Below are positions 56,795 to 64,000 of a DNA stretch of 64,000 nucleotides, one piece after another. The position numbers and the translations under genes were made by a program. The notes beneath the pieces were generated by a model. The model made no database searches. It worked only from the letters and a program-made list of their open reading frames with translations, and was not told where the DNA came from. This DNA comes from Nannocystis sp. (GTDB lineage Bacteria > Myxococcota_A > Polyangia > Nannocystales > Nannocystaceae). The DNA lies in assembly GCF_016714285.1 (NCBI RefSeq), contig NZ_JADJNN010000011.1, positions 268,625 through 332,624 on the forward strand. The letters are read 5' to 3'. Each line of letters opens with the position of its first letter. The stretch's first letter is position 1.

Positions 56795-58648
56795 CTACTG
56801 CGGGTTGATGACCTTCAGCCGCAGCCCGCCCGGGTACGCGTACGAGGTCACCCCCGTGTAGCCGACCTGGTAGATGCCGAACGGCGCGTCGCTCTCGGCC
56901 AGGTGGCTACCCTCGTTGATCTTCCAGTCGGCGACCTCGTACGCCCCGACCGCGTAGTACCCGGTGACCACCACTCCGTCGACCTTCACGTCCGCCCCAC
57001 CCTTGTCGCGCACCACCTGCGCGTAATGCAGGTTGTAGCCGATGCCGGTGACGAACACGTAGCGGTCGAGGAACTGCTCGACCGGCACCATCTGGTACGA
57101 CGCCGGGTCACCGGTGCCCGCGCCCCCGTCCTGCCCCTCGAGGTACTGCACCGGCATGATCGGCTTGTCGGCGTCGAAGATGAGGCTGTCCTTGGTCTTG
57201 AACTCGGTGAACTGCCCCTTGTTCAGAACCTTCGGGAAGCCCGGCTGGGCCGGCACGATCGAGACCGTGGTGTTGTCCTCGCCGGCGTAGACCCGCCACC
57301 AGTAGCTCTCGTTGCCGCGCTTGGGCGCGTGCGCCCCCACGTAGGTCAGCCCCCAGTACTCGAGCGGGATCGCCTGCTCCTCGATATGGTCGCAGAAGGT
57401 CACGCCGGCCGGCACGTTGACGCACTGCACCGCCCCCACCACCCACGCCGGCTCCGACAGCGAGACGATCGTGCCCGACAGGTCGCTCTGCCCCGAGCTC
57501 ACCTGCAACAGATCATAGTCGCCGATCACCACCTTGCCCGTCGCCTTCGCCGCCACCGCCGGCACCCCGTTGCCGGCCGCCGTCGCCACCGGCGGCGTCC
57601 ACGACACCTCGGTGCCGTCCTTCAGGCCCACCACGTTGAAGTAGGCCGGGTTGCCGCCCACGCTCGGCGTGAACGCCGGGATGATGTAGTTCTTCTGCTG
57701 CGCGTGGTCCGGCAGCAGCATCGACGAGTCGTTGTGCGCCGCCGCCTTGATCGGGCTGTGCAGATACGCCACCAGCGGCACGTTGCTGACGATCTTGAAG
57801 GTCGAGTCCGGGCGCAGCACGCTCACCGGCCCCGGCTGCGCTGGCTTGAGCAGGTCGAACTGCGCGCTCTTCCCCGGCATCACCATGAGCGGCCCCGACA
57901 CCAGCTGCTCGGCGCCGTTCTCGAAGTAGTACATCGAGACGCTCGCGGTCAGCGTCTTCGACACGTTGCCGACCGTCACCGCCGACGGCTCCTCGATGAA
58001 GTTCTGCATCTTGTTGCCGCGGAACACGCAGCCGACGCTGCTCGGGTCGCTCTTGATCAGCTCGCAAAGCTCAATGCACGCGCCCCCGCTGCACTGCTGG
58101 GTCAGGCCGCACGCGACCGGCGGCTCGAAGGCGTCCCCCTGCGCGTTGCACTTCTTGGTCTGGTCGATGCCCTCGCACACCACCTCATCCGGCAGACACA
58201 GCTGCGCCACGCAGGCGTCGCCGAGGCAATTCTGGCCCATGGGACAGGCGACCGGCTCGTAGCCGCTGCAGTCCTGCTTGCAGGTCAGGAGCCCCTCCGG
58301 GTCGCAGCCGTTGCTGCTGCCGGGCTCGCACACGCAGTCCACCCCGGTGCTGCCGACGCTCGTGGCGTCCGTCGCCGACACCCCGGTCGTCGTCGCCGGC
58401 GGGCTGGTCGTGCTCGCCGACTCGTCGGTCGTCCCGCTCTGCGACCCGCTGCTCGTCACATCGGCGGTCGTCGGCACATCGCCGGTGGTCGGCGTGCTGG
58501 CGCTGCTCTCGGTCGTGCCCACCGTCGGGCCAACCGTTGGATCCGTCGCGCCGGTCGACGAGACGCTGGTGGTCGATGCGTCACCGCTGTCGCCGCAGGC
58601 CGCGGCGAGCAGGAGCGCGAGGGGGAGCTGAGGGGACCTGATTGACAT
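56795..58648 (-). CDS. IgGFc-binding-type lipoprotein (second copy)
   Basis: 617 residues from the ATG at 58648. Lipobox ALLLAAACGDSG; Thr/Ser linker to about residue 100, then a Cys-rich region (CVCEPGSSNGCD, CPMGQNCLGDAC, CGLTQQCSGGAC). The rest is the IgGFc-binding N-terminal domain: VPLVAYLHSPIK, NDSSMLLPDHAQQKNYIIPAF, WVVGAVQCVNVPAGVTFCDH, QYLEGQDGGAGTGDPAS and the last SYAYPGGLRLKVI. The plan matches the copy at 35248 (order of motifs, both ending YPGGL-L-V), though identity is modest. It is a probable surface protein and converges with the CHAT gene. Confidence 0.9.
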   Translation of the reverse strand: MSIRSPQLPLALLLAAACGDSGDASTTSVSSTGATDPTVGPTVGTTESSASTPTTGDVPTTADVTSSGSQSGTTDESASTTSPPATTTGVSATDATSVGSTGVDCVCEPGSSNGCDPEGLLTCKQDCSGYEPVACPMGQNCLGDACVAQLCLPDEVVCEGIDQTKKCNAQGDAFEPPVACGLTQQCSGGACIELCELIKSDPSSVGCVFRGNKMQNFIEEPSAVTVGNVSKTLTASVSMYYFENGAEQLVSGPLMVMPGKSAQFDLLKPAQPGPVSVLRPDSTFKIVSNVPLVAYLHSPIKAAAHNDSSMLLPDHAQQKNYIIPAFTPSVGGNPAYFNVVGLKDGTEVSWTPPVATAAGNGVPAVAAKATGKVVIGDYDLLQVSSGQSDLSGTIVSLSEPAWVVGAVQCVNVPAGVTFCDHIEEQAIPLEYWGLTYVGAHAPKRGNESYWWRVYAGEDNTTVSIVPAQPGFPKVLNKGQFTEFKTKDSLIFDADKPIMPVQYLEGQDGGAGTGDPASYQMVPVEQFLDRYVFVTGIGYNLHYAQVVRDKGGADVKVDGVVVTGYYAVGAYEVADWKINEGSHLAESDAPFGIYQVGYTGVTSYAYPGGLRLKVINPQ

Positions 58649-58763
58649 CGCCGCAGCGTCGCGCCTCTGCGCTCGCCGAGCCACCCCACACGCGTGCGGA
58701 TGCTCTCGCCTCTCCCCACCCCCGACCCATGACGGACCGCAAGGACAGGTACACTCCCACGCC

Positions 58764-59498
58764 ATGCGCTGGTGCATCGGCGACCTGCAGGGCTGCGCCT
58801 CGGAGTTCGAGCGCCTGCTGCACGCGATCGCCTTCGACCCGGCGCGCGACGAGCTGTGGTGCCTCGGCGACCTCGTCAACCGCGGCCCCGACTCGCTCGC
58901 CGCCCTCCGCCTGTGGCGCGACGTCGGCGGCCACGGCGTGCTCGGCAACCACGACGTCTACGCCCTGCTCACCCACAGCGGCGCCTGGCCCCGCAAGCGC
59001 GACACCCTCGCCGCCCTGTTCGCTGCCCCGGACGCCGACGACCTGCTGGCCCGCCTGCGCGCCCTCCCGGCCCTCGCCCACCTGCCCGGCCCGCAAGGCG
59101 CGAAGGTCCCCGATCTGTGGGTCGTGCACGCCGGCCTCGACCCCCGCTGGACCGACCTCCCCACGCTCGCCGCCACCATCAACGCCCTGCCCCACGACGA
59201 CGCCTGGCTGGTCTCCCCGCAGGTGAACACCGCCACCCGGATCCGCTGCTGCACCGCCGCCGGCGAGCGCAGCAAGTTCGACCGCGATCCCGCCGATTGC
59301 CCGCCGCCCTACCGCCCCTGGGACGCCTTCTATCGCGGCCCCGCCATGGTCGCTCACGGACACTGGGCCTGGCGCGGCCACTACCGCGGCAAGCACACGA
59401 TCGGCCTCGACTCGGGCTGCGTCTACGGCGGCCAGCTCACCGCGTGGTGCCAGGAAGAGGACCGCGTCGTCCAAGTCGAGGCGGCCCGCGCCTACTGA
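58764..59498 (+). CDS. apaH: Symmetrical bis(5'-nucleosyl)-tetraphosphatase
   Basis: 244 residues. Metallophosphoesterase motifs are intact and of the ApaH type: GDLQGCASEF (with Gln where most phosphatases have His), GDLVNRGPDSL, GNHDVYAL, WVVHAGLDPRW and MVAHGHWAWRG. It splits Ap4A into two ADP, lowering dinucleoside polyphosphate levels raised by stress. It is slightly shorter than the E. coli enzyme (280). It is divergent from the IgGFc-binding gene, with 115 bases between the starts. Confidence 0.95.
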   Translation: MRWCIGDLQGCASEFERLLHAIAFDPARDELWCLGDLVNRGPDSLAALRLWRDVGGHGVLGNHDVYALLTHSGAWPRKRDTLAALFAAPDADDLLARLRALPALAHLPGPQGAKVPDLWVVHAGLDPRWTDLPTLAATINALPHDDAWLVSPQVNTATRIRCCTAAGERSKFDRDPADCPPPYRPWDAFYRGPAMVAHGHWAWRGHYRGKHTIGLDSGCVYGGQLTAWCQEEDRVVQVEAARAY

Positions 59499-59671
59499 CG
59501 CGATTGTGCGCATTGCGGATGATACCCGCACCAATTGAGCGCATCCGCGAATCGGCGACGTCCACCTTGCGATAATATCACTGGCTTTCCGTCGCCCCCA
59601 GGTCGCATATTGCGGTGGGCGAGTGCGGCCGAGCGGCGGCACCCGGCGTAGATAACAATCTGGAGAGTCCC

Positions 59672-62600
59672 ATGCCCGGTTTGATCACCAACGCGGCCTT
59701 CACAAAGACCTTCCCTGCACCGGCAGGCACGACCTACGCGTACACGACCACCGTCCTGCATCAAGGCACGATGATCGCCTTCGCCATGGACGCCGCCGGG
59801 GTGATCTATTACTCCGTCCTCAACTTCAACGATCCGACGCTCCCCCCGGCCCAGCTCGACGTGAAGTATTGGTCCACCCGCCTTCCCGACGGCACAAGCC
59901 CCATCCCGCTCGCCTTCCCGACGGAGATCCGCAAGGCGGGCCAGGGCAGCTTCGGCCAGACCACCGTCACCTCCTCACCATCGCCAGCACCGGGCAGTTC
60001 ACCGCCCCCGCGCCGTTCTGTGCCATCTCCGACGGCTCCTCCGTCTTCGTCTTCCGCAAGTCCAACCAGCCAAACACCAGCACCGCCGTGGCCAACTGGA
60101 CCTTCGGCGATGGCGCCCTCCTCGTCGACCGCTACTCGCTCTCGGGCGGGTCGCTCCTGCAGAAGTCCGAGGCCCGCTATCAGCGCAGCCGGAGCAAGGA
60201 CTTCCCGGCCAACAACAAGGACTGCCTCTCCCCGAAGGACATGAACAGCAAACCGTTCTACGAGCCCACGATCGAGCTCGGCTTCGTCCAGAACTTCGAC
60301 AGCTTCACCGTCTCGCTCATCCCGACCGCGGTCGCGAGCACATCGTACTGGCAGATCTTCGCCCACAGCACCGCGGGGCCGATCGACGCATACAGCGTCT
60401 TGCAGGCGCAGGACGGCCTCTTCGACTTCGCCGGCTCGCTCTCCTTCGCCTGTCCCAACCGGGACCACCCGGACTTTCAACCCCATCCCGGGACCTGCGG
60501 CCGGCCCTGCAATAGCACGCTCACGCAGGTCGGCAGCAGCACGACGTACACCTGTCCCAACGGCCACACGTGGACCAAACCCGCCGACTGGGGAGCGGCG
60601 CCCCTCCCCCTGTCCCACGCCTGCGGGCTCGCGCTGGCCCAGGTCTCCACGGCCACCAGCGCGGACGCCTGTGTCGCCCTCGGCGGCGGAGTCTCGGCCA
60701 CCCTCCCGGGCGTCCAGCTGCCGAGCAACTTCACCATTGAACTGTGGTGCCGGCGATCCCAGGCCTCGCTGGCTGATTCGTGCCTCACCCAGGGCGGCGG
60801 TGGACTGGTCCTCGGCTTCGCGGCTACCACGGGCTTCCAGTGCACCGGGGGCGGCGCTGCGGCGCTCGCGTCCACGAAGACCCCGGATACGTACTGGCAC
60901 CATTATGCCGTCGTCTATGCCGGCGCGACGCGGACCCTCTACATCGATGGCCTCGCCGTCGCCAGTGATTCGAACGGCTCGTTCTCCGCCTCCATCGGCA
61001 GCCAGTTGCTCACCCTGGGGACGAGTACGACGAATTCGACGATCTACGTCGACGAACTGCGGGTGTGGAACATCGGCCTCTCCGCCGCCGAGATCCAGAC
61101 CGGCATGCAGGCCCGCCGCGCCGGCCACGAAAAGGGGCTCCTGCACTATTTCCGGCTCAATGAAGGGAAGGGGACCACGCTCATGGATCTGGCGCCCGAT
61201 GGCATCTGGGAGAGCGGCACCCTCAGCGCCGCCAGCGGCTGGGCCGGGCCGCAGGCCGCCGCTCCGACAGTCACCCCGAGCGGCGGCGTCCGTCACAACA
61301 GCTTCCAGACCCACGGCTTTCCGCCACAGCCGCTTCACGGTGATCGGGGGGCACAAGAACCTGGCCGCACAACTCTACTACCAGCAGGAGACCCCGCCGG
61401 GCGGCAGCAAGCCGCAGAAGTCCGCCGCCCACCTGATGCTCGCCCTCGACGGCGGCTCGGTCGGCATCAACCTCGGCGTCCTCGACTTCGCGATCGGGGC
61501 CGACGGACGCCTGGTCGCGGCGCCGGGCGTCGTCACGCTGGAATCCTTGACCGGGCAGAGCGCCGTCGCCCTCACCCGCATCTTCAGCGACGGGCACTAT
61601 CTCTCGCTCTCGGGCGGCCGCCTCGACGTCGCGCCAGGTGCCCTGTCGCCGCAATTGCTCGACAGCAGCACGGGTGACCTGCGCCTCTACTGGGGCACCA
61701 CGAGCACGAACTCCCCCACCCTCTCCTCACTGACCTACGACACGAGGGTCACCCGCCCGCAATATCAGCTCGTCGGGCAGAACGGAACGATCGCGCTCAT
61801 CGGCACCGTGGCGGGCGCCGACCTGAACGACGTCGTCGTGTCGATCTCGGCGGTGAGCGGCGCCACCTGCACTGTGCTGATCAGCCATGGCACCCTGGGG
61901 ACCGAGACCTGGCCGCTCGTGCCCACCGACTCTCCGAGCTTCGCGGCGGTGCTCAACGGAACCCCGCTGCCGCCGCCAGCCGGGTCGATCGTCCCGCAGA
62001 CCTACGATTACACGAAAGCGTCGTCGACCTGGCCCGGCGCGGAGCTCAGCGGCGGATCGCTGTGGGTGTCGGTCCAGCCCTCCACGAGCACCGTCACCGT
62101 CTTGAACAACAGCCAGTCGACGGCGACGACGGCGGGCACGCCAGCCTGCTTTCGCGCCGTGCCCATCGCGAACGCAATCTCCTTGGACGTGCCGCTCCAG
62201 CTGGCGACCCCACCCGCGCAAGGCGCTGCGGTCCCGGCGACCCCGCCCTGGGATCTGACGCTGGAGACGTGGGTGAAGCCCGTCAACGCGAATGGACAGA
62301 TCCTGATCGGCCAGAATGTCCCCACCGCAGGCTCGACCCCCGCGACGGGGTACGTGCTCGGCCTCCGATCGACCGCCAACGGCCTCGCCGCCGCCGCTTC
62401 CATGATCAAGGCGAATTCGTCCGGCGCCCAATGGACGATCCAGGCCCAGACCACCCCGGACCCGACTCAGCTCTCGACCCTGATCCCGGCGGGCGAGTGG
62501 AGCCACGTGGCCGCGGCGTTCCGCCAGAAGTCGGCGGTGCGCTTCGACGGCACCAGCGCGTTCGCCGACTGCGGCGACGACGACGGCACCAACATCACCG

Positions 62601-64000
62601 GCGATCTGACGATCGAGGCGTGGCTGTCTGTTCCCGCCAACCAGACCTGGCCCCTGGGTATCCTCAGCCGGGGCCTCCTCGGTAACGGTGCGGTCGACCC
62701 GCTCACGCGCGCCGCGACGGTATCGCGGGTGCCTTACGCGCTCTATGTCAATGACACCGGAAATCTGACCTTCGTCTATTCGCGTACCAGCGTCAATCTC
62801 TGCTACGCGGAAGGCCCGCCCCTGCCGACCGGCCCGACCGCGATCGCCGTCACCCGCCGCTGCAACCTCTCTAGGACCGACACAAACGGCAACGTGTTCA
62901 TCTGGGATGAAATCACCTTCTACATCCGCGGCCAGACGCCCACGGCCCCCAAGGTCGTCTACACAATCAACCCGACGAGCGCGCCCACAGTCTCGGACAC
63001 CAGCCCGATCGTGGGCAACAGCGCCTCGCTGATCCTGGGCCGCTGCACGCCCGCCCTGACGCACGCTGCGGCCCCCGGTGGCAAGGGAATGACCGCAACG
63101 CCCCCGACCCCCGCAGCCGCGAGCTCGTTCACCGGAGTGCTCAGCGAGGTGCGGCTCTGGAGCGCAGTCCAGAACCCCCCATGGGCCAACCTCGACAGCG
63201 CCGACGCCACCACCAACGGCCTGGCCTCGCGCTGGCGCTTTGAGGAGCGCAGCGGGTCGCAAGCGATCGACGAGGGCCCCACGGGCCGCAGCTCCGCGAT
63301 GCTCATGAATGGCTACACCTGGGTGCCGAGCCCCGACCCGTCGCTGTCCGGCTGGACGCTCTACCTCAACGGCGTGGCCCAGCGGACGGCGCCGATTTCC
63401 TGGGTGGCGTACATCCCCCCGGCAAACCTCTCCCTCGGCGACTTCAGCCCAGTCACGGCCCCGGCTGGCCAGGTCGCCGAGGTGCGCATCTGGAGCACCG
63501 AGCGCACCCCGCAGGCGATCGCAAACAACATCTATCGCCCACTCGCGCGTGATCCGTCGGGCCAGGTCCTGGAGGACGGCGGCGACCTCCTCGCGTACTA
63601 CGCGCTGGACAGCGCGTCAGGCTGGAGCTCGGTCCCGAAGGTCGTCGATCGCAGCCTGAGCGGCAGCGGTACCCTGGCCCCGGCACCGCTGAACGCGATG
63701 TACTGGAACGGCCAGACCTCGGCGACCGTCGTGGCGCCGAACATCCAACTCACGTCGAGCTTCACCATCGAATTCTGGTGCAGGCGCAGCGACTCGTTGC
63801 GTGAGGGCTTCATCCTCACGCAGAATACGGCGAACCCGGGGACGAACCAATGCCTGTTCATCGGGTTCATGGGGGTGCGCGGCGAGAACTGTGATAACCA
63901 GGTTCAATTCGCGTTCTACAACAACGACCTGAACGTGACCAGCAACGCCAACCGCGACGGCATCTGGCACCACTGGGCCTTTGTCTACGACAAATCCAGC
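59672..64000 (+). pseudogene. Large LamG (concanavalin-like) domain protein, two apparent frameshifts, runs off the right edge
   Basis: Starts at the ATG at 59672 behind GGAGAG (MPGLITNAAFTKTFPAPAG); no signal peptide. The first frame holds until about 59972, where the coherent product continues one frame back (LTIASTGQFTAPAPFCAISD). That frame holds to about 61300-61330, then shifts again (RFTVIGGHKNLAAQLYYQQ) and stays open to base 64000, so the 3' end is missing. The visible product, about 1440 residues, has at least four LamG-type jelly-rolls: FTIELWCRRSQ near 60735, LTLETWVKPVNANGQ near 62260, LTIEAWLSVPANQ near 62610 and FTIEFWCRRSD near 63765. First and last are clearly duplicated. The DNA uses more AT-ending codons than the genes before it. 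Confidence 0.82.

Overview
The window is high-GC DNA (visibly above 70% G+C, with mostly GC-ending codons) from what is most likely a myxobacterium of the Nannocystis/Plesiocystis type. The evidence is a set of families typical of that group: DUF4215 'Myxococcus cysteine-rich' repeats, IgGFc-binding lipoproteins, AgmX/PglI C-terminal (myxo_SS_tail) domains, a MYXO-CTERM-like tail, and many Cys-lipobox proteins with long Thr/Ser/Asp/Gly/Pro linkers. The genus is inferred; nothing here proves it. I see no phage, plasmid, insertion sequence, CRISPR array or rRNA.

Layout. 1-9.4 kb: end of a large FG-GAP/TPR protein, then acyl-CoA and amino-acid metabolism (crotonase, PLP decarboxylase, AMP-dependent CoA ligase, 3-hydroxyacyl-CoA dehydrogenase), an Rpn-type nuclease and a tiny Fis-type DNA-binding protein. 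9.4-12.5 kb: tRNA-Leu with its terminator, pyruvate kinase, an aldo/keto reductase and an SMR exporter. 12.5-17.2 kb: a CAP-domain lipoprotein, a THUMP RNA methyltransferase carrying an in-frame palindromic repeat array, a DUF1993 protein, CorA and a Cys-rich lipoprotein. 17.6-20.4 kb: glycogen genes glgC and glgA, the latter frameshifted as sequenced. 20.4-25.8 kb: two tandem copies of a three-gene module (lipoprotein, collagen-like secreted protein, membrane-anchored AgmX/PglI-type protein). 26-30 kb: TPR lipoprotein, CstA, aldo/keto reductase. 30-35.2 kb: a tight operon of SGNH hydrolase, ferritin-like protein, NodU-type carbamoyltransferase and a DUF5989 membrane peptide. 35.2-45.6 kb: surface lipoproteins (IgGFc-binding, two convergent DUF4215/fibrinogen-like proteins, a beta-rich lipoprotein, a Cys-rich lipoprotein) and a sugar dehydrogenase with haem c motifs. 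45.6-52.6 kb: FAD-linked lactone oxidase, C69 dipeptidase, TauE/SafE permease, an unknown protein and a Cys-rich protein with a MYXO-CTERM-like tail. 52.7-59.5 kb: sirtuin, polytopic membrane protein, CHAT protease fused to a beta-propeller-like region, second IgGFc-binding lipoprotein, ApaH. 59.7 kb to the right edge: a large LamG-type protein, lower in G+C than its surroundings and interrupted by two frameshifts.

Two themes stand out. First, a family of short palindromes (TGTCC, 2-6 bases, GGACA) is scattered inside genes and in gaps between genes; in the methyltransferase it forms a regular 48-bp tandem array that is translated. Second, five places need a one-base correction to restore obvious homologous reading frames. 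This suggests either an error-prone assembly or an unusual number of broken genes, so lengths of the affected products should be treated with care.
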